From Burkholderiales bacterium (GTDB lineage Bacteria; Pseudomonadota; Gammaproteobacteria; Burkholderiales; Thiobacillaceae): a DNA stretch of 14,703 nt. The notes under the pieces were generated by a model that ran no database searches, was not told the origin of the DNA, and saw nothing but the letters and a program-made list of their open reading frames with translations. A program made the translations under genes and the position numbers. Positions 6,450 through 13,088 of this stretch are shown piece after piece; positions within the stretch are counted from its first letter, which is position 1; each line of letters starts with the position of its first letter. The DNA lies in assembly GCA_005793645.1 (NCBI GenBank), contig SXRG01000120.1:1-14703 (forward strand), read 5' to 3'.

Positions 6450-7387
6450 GGTGCGGACTCGAACTCCACAAACGCCCGATTCATATTCGCCCGGTGCAGA
6501 TCGCCGAAATTGTACAGGTGCTTGAATTGTGGCAAGTTGGTATATTTCGCTAGGGTGTCGGGTAGTGATGCCATGTCACGCGCAGCCTTGCCAATGATGT
6601 CGGCAAGGAAGTCCTCGTAATCTAGCGACTCGCGTTTGGCCTGCGCCAGATCTGTAACGCGGCCATGTCCAGGTACGATGTACTTGGGGTTGAGTGTGAT
6701 CAAGGCCTGCCCGGCCCTCTGGCCGTTCTTCACGCTGGACCAGGGTAATACGCCAAGGATGCGATCCACATAAACCAGATCGCCGGTGAACATTGTGTTG
6801 TGCTTGGGCAGCCAGACCCAGGCATCGCCCGGGAAATGTGCGTCGGTATAGCGCAGGGTTAGGGTTTCGCCGCCGAGTTCGAGCGTGGCGTTAGCATCGT
6901 CGAGTCGCGTGGTGGCTGGCAGGGGTTTTGTGCCGTCGAGACGCGCGCCGAGGAAGCCGGCCAGCCTCTGCATGTGTTGTGTGGCAAATTCGGCTTGCGT
7001 GGTGGCGGTGCGTTTTAGGGCAATGAGCTGTGCACCTTGGTTGGCGAAATGGTCGTTGCCCAGCCAGCGGTGATCCTGGCTGCCGGTGTTGATGACCCAG
7101 CGTACCGGTTGGGGGGTGATGGCGCGGATAGCGTTTTCAATCTTCTCCGCGCCAAGTTTGCTGGCGCCGGAGTCGATCAGGATGACACCTTGCGCGGTGA
7201 TAATGAAGCCGAAGTTGGCGTTGGAGCCATCGTTCTCTGCACTGCGCTGGCCCAGCGGGCCGATGAGGGCGTAGACGTTATCGACGACTTTTTCGGCTTT
7301 GGGTGTGAACTCGGCGGCTTGGGCCAGCCCCGGATTGGCGAACAGGGCCATGCACAGGCACAGTAGGTTGAATACTTTTTCTGACAT
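6446..7387 (-). CDS. exported MBL-fold protein with atypical metal motif
   Basis: 313 residues. The N-terminus MSEKVFNLLCLCMALFANPG followed by LAQAAE looks like a Sec signal peptide (cleavage near 24-25), so the protein is probably periplasmic. The metallo-beta-lactamase fold is recognisable from GVILIDSGAS, VIN at 98-100, TDAHFPGDAWVWLP, MFTGDLVYVDRILG and YIVPGHGRVTD. The place of the usual HxHxDH zinc signature reads TGSQDHRWLGN (101-111): by alignment to THxHxDHWLGN the first two His are Gly and Gln, and the following Asp-His is shifted by one. The later Asp (TGD) and His (PGHG) positions are kept. ATG 7387 has GAAGAG upstream; a TTG 30 nt earlier is possible. It lies 26 nt after arsC. 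It may be a degenerate or single-metal hydrolase; the substrate is unknown. Confidence 0.85.
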   Translation of the reverse strand: MSEKVFNLLCLCMALFANPGLAQAAEFTPKAEKVVDNVYALIGPLGQRSAENDGSNANFGFIITAQGVILIDSGASKLGAEKIENAIRAITPQPVRWVINTGSQDHRWLGNDHFANQGAQLIALKRTATTQAEFATQHMQRLAGFLGARLDGTKPLPATTRLDDANATLELGGETLTLRYTDAHFPGDAWVWLPKHNTMFTGDLVYVDRILGVLPWSSVKNGQRAGQALITLNPKYIVPGHGRVTDLAQAKRESLDYEDFLADIIGKAARDMASLPDTLAKYTNLPQFKHLYNFGDLHRANMNRAFVEFESAP

Positions 7388-7413
7388 GGTTGTCTCTTCG
7401 GGTTGAATGGGTG

Positions 7414-7821
7414 TCAAAGACCAAAGTGCTCGCGCATCGCCGGAATCAATCGTGCGCGGATGTCGTCGCGCACGCTGAGGAAGTTTTCCAGCGGTTCACC
7501 GTGCGGGTCGTGGAATGGCAGGTGGATACGCTTCACCGAGCGCGGGAAGATCGGGCAGATTTCTCTGGCGTTGTCGCACACGGTCACCACCAGATCGATG
7601 TTTTCGTTCATCACCGCGTCAATATCCTTCGGGTACAGCCCTTCGGTGTTTAAACCGGCTTCCTTCAATGCGGCGATGGCGCTATCGGCAACCTTGGGCT
7701 GTGGCTTGGTGCCCGCTGAGATCGCGTGGACCTGTCCGGCGAGATCGTGGTTGAGTAGTGCTTCGGCCATCTGGGAACGGCAGGAGTTGCCGGTGCACAG
7801 TACGAGAACAGTGGGGGTCAT
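7414..7821 (-). CDS. arsC: arsenate reductase, thioredoxin-coupled (LMW phosphatase-like)
   Basis: Reduces As(V) to As(III) in the cytoplasm. The 135-residue protein has the low-molecular-weight phosphatase P-loop CTGNSCRS (Cys9 nucleophile, Arg15). The resolving cysteines of the thioredoxin-dependent class are Cys82 and Cys89 in VCDNAREICPIFP, and the aspartate loop is FHDPHG (Asp105). This is the ArsC class that ends its cycle as a disulfide reduced by thioredoxin, which fits the mini-thioredoxin encoded at the far end of the operon. ATG 7821 overlaps the arsR stop as ATGA; the longer open frame to 7908 lies inside arsR and is rejected. Confidence 0.95.
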   Translation of the reverse strand: MTPTVLVLCTGNSCRSQMAEALLNHDLAGQVHAISAGTKPQPKVADSAIAALKEAGLNTEGLYPKDIDAVMNENIDLVVTVCDNAREICPIFPRSVKRIHLPFHDPHGEPLENFLSVRDDIRARLIPAMREHFGL

Positions 7822-8225
7822 ACACAATGGCCTTTCGAACAAGATGAAGTGGCGGTTTCGGATGCGTCGTTGCCGGCCGGTGCGCAACGGCTGCGTTCGC
7901 TGCCGCAACAGTTTTCAGACAGAAAATCAATCAAGCCATGCATGGCGGTGAAATCGGCACGATAGCGAATGAAGCGGCCTTCGCTATGGGGTACGATCAG
8001 GTTGGCATGAGTCAACGATTTCAGGTGAAACGACAGGGTTGCCGATGGGATCTGCATCGCTTCGATCAATTGGTTGACGACTTGTCCTGCGGGGCCCGCT
8101 TGCACCAAGAGTCGATAAAGGTGCAAGCGAGTTTCCTGTGCCAGAGCGGCCAAGGCGACGACGATATGAGGTGCCCTGGAGTCGGTTACGTTATTTTGGG
8201 TGGGGTTACCGGATGTTATTTTCAT
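7818..8225 (-). CDS. arsR: ArsR-family arsenical repressor with C-terminal Cys sensor
   Basis: 135 residues with a winged helix-turn-helix: the VVALAALAQETRLHLYRLLV start, then the recognition region PSATLSFHLKSLTHANLIV and wing GRFIRYRAD. The N-terminal metal box ELCVC of plasmid R773 ArsR is absent. Cysteines are instead clustered after the wing: Cys106-Cys107 and Cys114, resembling the arrangement known from Acidithiobacillus ArsR, plus an extra Cys129 and Cys134 (CSKGHC) at the end. It should repress the operon until As(III) or a methylated As(III) binds. ATG 8225 is the only sensible start; no Shine-Dalgarno precedes it, and the promoter places initiation at or near this codon. The stop overlaps arsC as ATGA. 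Confidence 0.93.
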   Translation of the reverse strand: MKITSGNPTQNNVTDSRAPHIVVALAALAQETRLHLYRLLVQAGPAGQVVNQLIEAMQIPSATLSFHLKSLTHANLIVPHSEGRFIRYRADFTAMHGLIDFLSENCCGSERSRCAPAGNDASETATSSCSKGHCV

Positions 8226-8261
8226 ATTATTAGAATAATAGAATTAATGTGCCAGAGTCAA
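8225..8261 (-). promoter_or_regulatory. ars operon promoter with overlapping palindromic operator
   Basis: On the minus strand a -35 TTGACT (8261-8256) is followed after 18 nt by TATTCT (8237-8232). A perfect inverted repeat TATTATT-CT-AATAATA (8240-8225) covers the -10 and ends on the A of the arsR ATG. The predicted start point falls on or next to that A. The placement fits ArsR binding that blocks RNA polymerase. The AT-rich stretch stands out from its GC-rich surroundings. Confidence 0.75.
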
Positions 8262-8378
8262 TGGCTGTTGGCGGATGGCGACCCAGTGGTAATGTCGGTT
8301 ATCGATCCTCCTGCCGATGAAGAACCTGAGCTTGGTGTATGCTCATCACCTTCTGACGCGCTGAGGGCTTAAGAGTCG

Positions 8379-9188
8379 ATGTTTCGCCTTGTTGTGTTGA
8401 GGGCGTGGCTGCGTTTGCTTCGTCTTGCCTGGCATTTGCTGGTGGGTGCGATGACGGTTGCGTTGTTGTTTCCGCGTCTGGATCGTTTGGAGCAGGGGCG
8501 CCGAGTGACCCGTTGGTCGTCCGGGATGGTGCGTCTGATGGGGATTCGCTTGGTCGTTCATGGCCGTGCACCCCGCCTGCGCGGCAATGGGGCGCTGATC
8601 GTTGCTAACCACATTTCTTGGTTAGACATTCATCTCTTGCATAGTGTCTTGCCCTGTCGTTTTATCGCTAAGGCGGATATTGCGCGCTGGCCTTTGTTTG
8701 GCTGGTTGGCCGCGCAGGCAGGGACTTTGTTTTTGGCCCGAGAAAAACGATCGGCCATCCGAAAGATGAACGCGACGATTGCGTCCCTGTTGGCGGAGGG
8801 CGAATGTCTGGCGCTCTTCCCGGAGGGAACTACGACGGCTGGCGATCAGGTTCTGCCCTTCCGTTCGGCACTGCTGGAACCCGTTATCCAGTCAAATGCG
8901 AACATCTTCCCGGCATCAGTCCGCTACCTGGATGCCCAGGGCCAGCGTACCGAAATTCCTGCGTATTACGGCGAGATGACGCTCGTAAAATCGCTCTGGC
9001 GCATCGCCTGTGCCGAACCATTTACGGCAGAGATCGTGTTTATGATGCCGATTGCGGCCGGGACCCGTAACCGGCGCGGTCTCGTTTCTGAGGTCGAGGA
9101 TCAGATACGCTTCGGGCTTGCAAAGGGTTCATCAGTCGGTCACAGTTCTGTAACATTAGACGCGTACGATTCTAAGGGTTCCACTTGA
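8379..9188 (+). CDS. 1-acyl-glycerol-3-phosphate acyltransferase family protein (PlsC-like)
   Basis: A 269-residue acyltransferase of the PlsC/LPLAT family, which moves acyl chains onto lysophosphatidate or related lipids at the inner membrane. A hydrophobic N-terminal segment (about 15-31) suggests membrane anchoring. The catalytic motif NHISWLD is at 77-83 (His78, Asp83), and the acyl-acceptor phosphate-binding block FPEGTTT is at 147-153. The remaining family blocks around 95-120 (RFIAKAD, GTLFLAREKRSA) are intact. ATG 8379 has AAGAG upstream. The gene is divergent from arsR across about 150 nt in which no strong promoter for it is obvious. The last ~20 codons contain the promoter region of pstS. 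An ornithine-lipid or other lysolipid acyltransferase is possible, so plsC is not asserted. Confidence 0.88.
   Translation: MFRLVVLRAWLRLLRLAWHLLVGAMTVALLFPRLDRLEQGRRVTRWSSGMVRLMGIRLVVHGRAPRLRGNGALIVANHISWLDIHLLHSVLPCRFIAKADIARWPLFGWLAAQAGTLFLAREKRSAIRKMNATIASLLAEGECLALFPEGTTTAGDQVLPFRSALLEPVIQSNANIFPASVRYLDAQGQRTEIPAYYGEMTLVKSLWRIACAEPFTAEIVFMMPIAAGTRNRRGLVSEVEDQIRFGLAKGSSVGHSSVTLDAYDSKGST
9137..9170 (+). promoter_or_regulatory. Pho box and -10 for pstS inside plsC-like 3' end
   Basis: CGGTCACAGTTCTGTAAC (9137-9154) matches the PhoB box CTGTCATAWAWCTGTCAY: two 7-mers 11 nt apart, 13 of 18 positions by hand count. Exactly 10 nt later lies TACGAT (9165-9170), a fair -10, the same spacing as at the E. 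coli phoA promoter. Initiation near 9177 would give a leader of about 38 nt before the pstS ATG. PhoB itself is not in the window. Confidence 0.75.
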
Positions 9189-9214
9189 ATTGTTTCCACC
9201 CCATAGGAGAAATC

Positions 9215-10234
9215 ATGCGTCAAGCCCAATTTTTGAACACCGTTGTCGCTTTGTTCGCTGTAGGCGCTTATGGCGCTCATTCTGCCCAGGCTGCTGATAT
9301 CACCGGTGCTGGCGCAACCTTTCCCTACGCCATTTACACCAAATGGGCCGAGGGCTACAAAGTCGCCACTGGCAACCATGTCAACTATCAGGGCATCGGC
9401 TCTTCTGGCGGCGTCAAGCAGATCAAGGCCAAAACCGTCGATTTTGGCGGCACCGACGCGCCCCTGAAAGCGGCCGATTTAGATGCGGCCGGCCTGGTTC
9501 AGGTTCCCACCGTCATGGGTGGCGTCACTATCGTTACCAATGTGACTGGCATCGAGTCCGGCAAGTTGAAGCTGGATGGCGCTACTGCTGCCGATATCTT
9601 CCGAGGCGCGCTCAAGAAGTGGAACGATCCAGCCATCGCCAAGTTAAACCCTGGCGTTAAATTGCCCGACCTGCCTATCACGGTCGCCCATCGTTCCGAC
9701 GGTTCTGGTACCACCTTTGTGTTCTCTCACTATCTGGCCAAACAGTCCATGGCTTTCATGCGCGATGTCGGGGCCGGTAACACGGTGAATTGGCCTGTGA
9801 ACGGCGTGGGCGGCAAGGGCAATCCGGGCGTGGCGGCCAATGTGCAGAAGATCGCGGGTGCCATCGGTTATGTGGATATCGCCGATGCCATGAATAACAA
9901 GATGAATTTCGTCGCATTGAAGAACAAGGCCGGCAATTACATCGTCCCCAACCAGGATGCTGTGGCTGATGCCGCCGTCGGCGCTGACTTCAAGGTCAAG
10001 GGCATGGCCCCCGATCTGCTTGATCAGACCCACAAGAATGCTTGGCCCATCACCAGCGCTACCTACATGTTGGTCTATAAAAAAGGTGCAGATGCGTCGC
10101 GTCAGAAGGGGGTGGTCGATTTCTTTACTTGGTCGTTGAAAAATGGCCAGAAAATGGCCAAGGATTTGGGTTTCGTACCACTACCCGCTAATGTGGTGAA
10201 GATGGTTGAAGCCGAGATGAAGAATATCAAGTAA
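9215..10234 (+). CDS. pstS: phosphate ABC transporter periplasmic binding protein
   Basis: 339 residues. The N-terminal MRQAQF plus a hydrophobic core ends at AHSAQA-AD, a clear Sec signal peptide cleaved near 26-27. The mature protein opens with DITGAGATFP and shows the phosphate-binding blocks YQGIGSSGG, VDFGGTDAPL and the later HRSDGSGTT. It captures inorganic phosphate and delivers it to PstCA. ATG 9215 has TAGGAG nine bases before it; the TTG at 9185 overlapping the plsC-like gene lacks that context. It is the first gene of pstSCAB and sits behind a Pho box. A hairpin after its stop probably leaves it more highly expressed than the permease genes. Confidence 0.97.
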   Translation: MRQAQFLNTVVALFAVGAYGAHSAQAADITGAGATFPYAIYTKWAEGYKVATGNHVNYQGIGSSGGVKQIKAKTVDFGGTDAPLKAADLDAAGLVQVPTVMGGVTIVTNVTGIESGKLKLDGATAADIFRGALKKWNDPAIAKLNPGVKLPDLPITVAHRSDGSGTTFVFSHYLAKQSMAFMRDVGAGNTVNWPVNGVGGKGNPGVAANVQKIAGAIGYVDIADAMNNKMNFVALKNKAGNYIVPNQDAVADAAVGADFKVKGMAPDLLDQTHKNAWPITSATYMLVYKKGADASRQKGVVDFFTWSLKNGQKMAKDLGFVPLPANVVKMVEAEMKNIK

Positions 10235-10240
10235 TGGATG

Positions 10241-10272
10241 GGCCCCGTGGCATCGATCCATGGGCCATTTTC
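10241..10272 (+). terminator. attenuator-like hairpin between pstS and pstC
   Basis: GGCCC-CG-TGG (10241-10250) pairs with CCA-T-GGGCC (10258-10266) around a 7-nt loop, followed by ATTTTC. The stem is interrupted by a small internal bulge and the T run is short, so it looks like a leaky terminator or an RNA-stabilising 3' structure for pstS. Such read-through control is common where the binding protein is needed in excess over the channel. Confidence 0.55.
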
Positions 10273-10361
10273 AGGGCGCATCTCTGTGTGTGTCCCGAAA
10301 ATGGTGAACAATTTTGTAGGCAATGATCGAACTGGGTAACCCAATGACAGGAAGCAGAGCG

Positions 10362-11324
10362 ATGCCGGAGTCCATTGACCTTCATGCCGGTCGGGTGGCT
10401 GTTTTTCGTCGCCAAGATCGCCTTTTTCATGGCGTAACCCAGTTTTTTGCATTGACGGTGCTCCTGACACTGGTGGGTATCTTGGCTTCTTTGAGCATCG
10501 AGGCGTATCCGAGTCTGAGCGCCTTCGGTGCGTCGTTTGTTTGGTCCAATGTCTGGAATGTGCCTGATGAGCAATTTGGGGCCATGATGTCGATCTACGG
10601 CACCTTGGTGACCTCAATTATCGCGCTCTTGATCGCGGTCCCCGTTAGCTTTGGCATTGCCTTGTTCCTGACCGAGACCTGTCCAATTTGGTTGCGCCGA
10701 CCGCTCGGAACGGCCGTTGAGCTCTTGGCGGGTATTCCGTCCATCGTGTACGGGATTTGGGGCCTGTTTGTGTTTGCCCCTATTTTTGCTGAGCATGTCC
10801 AGCCGCACCTGCAAGCGGTATTTGGGGGCATCCCTGGTTTGGGCGGCCTGTTTGCGGGTGCTCCGATGGGGATTGGCATCCTGACGGCTGGCTTGGTCCT
10901 GTCCCTGATGGTGATTCCCTTTATCGCTTCGGTGATGCGCGATGTGTTCGAAACCACCCCGCCGGTCCTGAAAGAATCTGCCTATGGCGTGGGGTGTACC
11001 CAATGGGAGGTGGTAACGCGCATTGTTTTGCCCTATACCCGCGTCGGCGTGAGTGTCGGCATCATTCTTGGGCTGTGTCGAGCCCTGGGTGAAACGATGG
11101 CGGTGACCTTTGTTATCGGTAATGCCAACCGCATTACCGGTAGCCTATTTTCGCCCGGCACTTCAATCGCATCGACCTTGGCCAATGAGTTTGGCGAGGC
11201 GTCACCTGGATTGCATCTATCGTCCCTGTTCGCCTTGGGTCTGGTGCTGTTTTTGATTACCTTCTTGGTGTTGGCAGCATCGAATTGGCTGATTGCACGC
11301 GGTCGCGCAAAAGCGGGTCATTAA
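10362..11324 (+). CDS. pstC: phosphate ABC transporter permease PstC
   Basis: 320 residues with six predicted membrane segments, one half of the inner-membrane channel. The first segment is at about 24-45 (FHGVTQFFALTVLLTLVGIL). The family sequence SIYGTLVTS and the AGIPSIVYGIWGLFVFAP block follow, and the cytoplasmic EAA-type loop that docks PstB reads KESAYGVGCTQWEV. The RALGETMAVTFVIGNA block is diagnostic for PstC. Three starts are in frame. ATG 10362 has AGGAAG with 7-nt spacing; ATG 10323 has only GTAGG three bases away; 10344 has nothing. The gene follows pstS by 127 nt including the attenuator hairpin, and precedes pstA by 12 nt. Confidence 0.95.
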   Translation: MPESIDLHAGRVAVFRRQDRLFHGVTQFFALTVLLTLVGILASLSIEAYPSLSAFGASFVWSNVWNVPDEQFGAMMSIYGTLVTSIIALLIAVPVSFGIALFLTETCPIWLRRPLGTAVELLAGIPSIVYGIWGLFVFAPIFAEHVQPHLQAVFGGIPGLGGLFAGAPMGIGILTAGLVLSLMVIPFIASVMRDVFETTPPVLKESAYGVGCTQWEVVTRIVLPYTRVGVSVGIILGLCRALGETMAVTFVIGNANRITGSLFSPGTSIASTLANEFGEASPGLHLSSLFALGLVLFLITFLVLAASNWLIARGRAKAGH

Positions 11325-11336
11325 CGGAGATTCATA

Positions 11337-12188
11337 ATGGCCAATACACTTTACACTCGCCGCGTCTGGACTAACCGTATCGGCATTCTGCTCTCCATGT
11401 TCGCCATGGCCTTTGGTCTCACGGCTTTGTTGTGGATTCTGTGGACCTTGATTTCAAATGGTTTTGCGGCACTGAATGGGGATTTCTTTACACAAGATAC
11501 CCCCGCGCCAGGGAGCGAGGGCGGTGGCCTTTCCAATGCGATCGTGGGTAGTTTGTTGATGCTGGGCGTGACAACCTTCGTTTCCACTCCGATCGGTATT
11601 CTGGCGGGCATTTTCTTGGCCGAATACGGCGACCGTTCGCGTTTTGCAAAGATCACGCGATTTATTACCGACATCATGTTGTCGGCACCATCCATCGTAA
11701 TTGGCCTCTTTGTGTATGCCCTGGCGGTCGCAACTTTAGGCGGCTTCTCGGGGTGGGCTGGTTCGGCCGCCTTGTCCTTGATTGCGATTCCGGTGGTACT
11801 GCGCACGACCGAGAACATGCTTCTGCTGGTGCCGACCGCCTTGCGCGAGGCGGCCTTTTCCTTGGGTGCGCCGCGTTGGAAGGTTTCTTTGGACGTTACT
11901 CTGCGGGCGGTCAAATCGGGTGTTGTGACGGGTGTTTTGCTGGCGATTGCCCGCGTTACAGGTGAGACTGCGCCTTTGCTCTTTACGGCGTTGAACAATC
12001 AATTCATGAACCTGGATATGTCTCAACCGATGGGTAACCTGCCGGTGGTGATCTACCAGTTCGCCATGAGCCCCTATGAAAACTGGCAGCAATTGGCTTG
12101 GGGCGGGGCGTTGTTGATTGCCTTGATGGTTCTGGCAATCAACATTGGCACCCGCATCTTGTTCCGCCAGACGGATCTTAAGCAATGA
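11337..12188 (+). CDS. pstA: phosphate ABC transporter permease PstA
   Basis: 283 residues and six hydrophobic segments, partner of PstC in the channel. Recognisable PstA blocks are SNAIVGSLLMLGVTTFVSTP, GIFLAEYGDRSRFA, DIMLSAPSIVIGLFVYA, the EAA loop REAAFSLGAPRWKV and the ARVTGETAPLLFTALNNQF stretch. The ATG at 11337 follows CGGAGATTCATA. The periplasmic loop around 50-63 (QDTPAPGSEGGG) is typical in position. The TGA overlaps the first pstB ATG by the ATGA pattern, so ATPase synthesis is coupled to the permease. Confidence 0.96.
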   Translation: MANTLYTRRVWTNRIGILLSMFAMAFGLTALLWILWTLISNGFAALNGDFFTQDTPAPGSEGGGLSNAIVGSLLMLGVTTFVSTPIGILAGIFLAEYGDRSRFAKITRFITDIMLSAPSIVIGLFVYALAVATLGGFSGWAGSAALSLIAIPVVLRTTENMLLLVPTALREAAFSLGAPRWKVSLDVTLRAVKSGVVTGVLLAIARVTGETAPLLFTALNNQFMNLDMSQPMGNLPVVIYQFAMSPYENWQQLAWGGALLIALMVLAINIGTRILFRQTDLKQ

Positions 12189-12988
12189 TGGAGTCTTCGA
12201 TGATGGAATCCGCAACGGTGGAGTTGGGCGCATTGGCCATCGCCTTGAAGGTACGCAATCTGAATTTTTTCTACGGTAGTTTTCAGGGTTTGAAGGGCAT
12301 CAACCTGGATATTGCCCACCGTCATGTCACGGCCTTTATTGGCCCGTCTGGTTGCGGCAAATCCACCTTGCTGCGTACCTTTAATCGGATGTATGACCTC
12401 TATCCGGGTCAGCGCGCAGAGGGCGAGATTCTGTTCCAAGGCAAGAATCTGCTCGATAAGAAGCATGATGTGAATTTGGTGCGTGCCAAGATCGGCATGG
12501 TGTTCCAGACGCCGACCCCGTTCCCGATGACCATTGACGACAATCTTGCCTTCGGGGTTCGTTTGTACGAGAACCTTTCTAAGAGCGAGATGGATGCCCG
12601 TGTTGAGTGGGCGCTCAAAAAGGGTGCCTTGTGGAATGAGGTCAAGGATAAATTGTTGCAGTCGGGCTTGTCTTTGTCGGGAGGCCAGCAACAGCGTTTG
12701 TGCATTGCTCGGACGATTGCGGTTAAACCGGAGATCGTCTTGTTCGATGAGCCGACATCCGCCCTCGATCCGATCTCGACGGCGAAGATTGAAGAGTTGA
12801 TTAACGAACTCAAGCATGAGTACACGATTGCCATCGTGACCCACAACATGCAGAAGGCTGCACGGATCTCTGACTTTACTGCCTTCATGTACTTGGGCGA
12901 CATGGTCGAGTTCGGCAAGACGGATGAGTTGTTCGTTAAGCCGAAGGTCATAAAGACTGAAGAGTACATTACGGGGCGCTTTGGTTAA
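12185..12988 (+). CDS. pstB: phosphate ABC transporter ATPase
   Basis: 267 residues; hydrolyses ATP to drive PstCA and participates in phosphate signalling. Walker A GPSGCGKST is at 53-61, the Q loop at Gln108 (VFQTPTPFPM, the PstB form), the ABC signature LSGGQQQR at 164-171, Walker B IVLFDE at 184-189 and the H loop His220 (VTHNM). ATG 12185 overlaps the pstA stop, but GGAG at 12190-12193 is well spaced for ATG 12200, so the mature N-terminus may be five residues shorter. The first ten codons are an imperfect 15-nt duplication. No phoU follows. The stop codon lies in the loop of a 7-bp hairpin. Confidence 0.96.
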   Translation: MMESSMMESATVELGALAIALKVRNLNFFYGSFQGLKGINLDIAHRHVTAFIGPSGCGKSTLLRTFNRMYDLYPGQRAEGEILFQGKNLLDKKHDVNLVRAKIGMVFQTPTPFPMTIDDNLAFGVRLYENLSKSEMDARVEWALKKGALWNEVKDKLLQSGLSLSGGQQQRLCIARTIAVKPEIVLFDEPTSALDPISTAKIEELINELKHEYTIAIVTHNMQKAARISDFTAFMYLGDMVEFGKTDELFVKPKVIKTEEYITGRFG

Positions 12989-12996
12989 TGCGCCCC
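12973..12996 (+). repeat. hairpin spanning the pstB stop codon
   Basis: GGGGCGC (12973-12979) and GCGCCCC (12990-12996) form a perfect 7-bp stem around a 10-nt loop that includes the TAA stop. No T tract follows, so it is not a standard intrinsic terminator. It may stabilise the 3' end or separate pst transcription from the next gene. Confidence 0.5.
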
Positions 12997-13011
12997 GCCA
13001 GGCAGGTCGTG

Positions 13012-13056
13012 TTGTCATGAAAGTGTAACCATGGCCATGGAAATTATGGCTATGAT
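13012..13056 (+). promoter_or_regulatory. second Pho-box-like promoter, upstream of small unknown gene
   Basis: TTGTCATGAAAGTGTAAC (13012-13029) matches the PhoB box at 14 of 18 positions by hand count, with the two 7-mers 11 nt apart. A good -10, TATGAT, lies at 13051-13056, 21 nt after the box, one helical turn further than the classical 10. A weaker AATTAT at 13042 is nearer the standard spacing. The box shares its TGTAAC half with the pstS box. Confidence 0.6.
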
Positions 13057-13088
13057 CTCGGTGGAACTGATTATTAGTGAGATCTGAT

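Noticed and set aside
7938..8372. 144-codon + strand open frame antisense to arsR
   Set aside because: It has no recognisable protein features, while the minus strand encodes a clear ArsR over the same bases; treated as a shadow.
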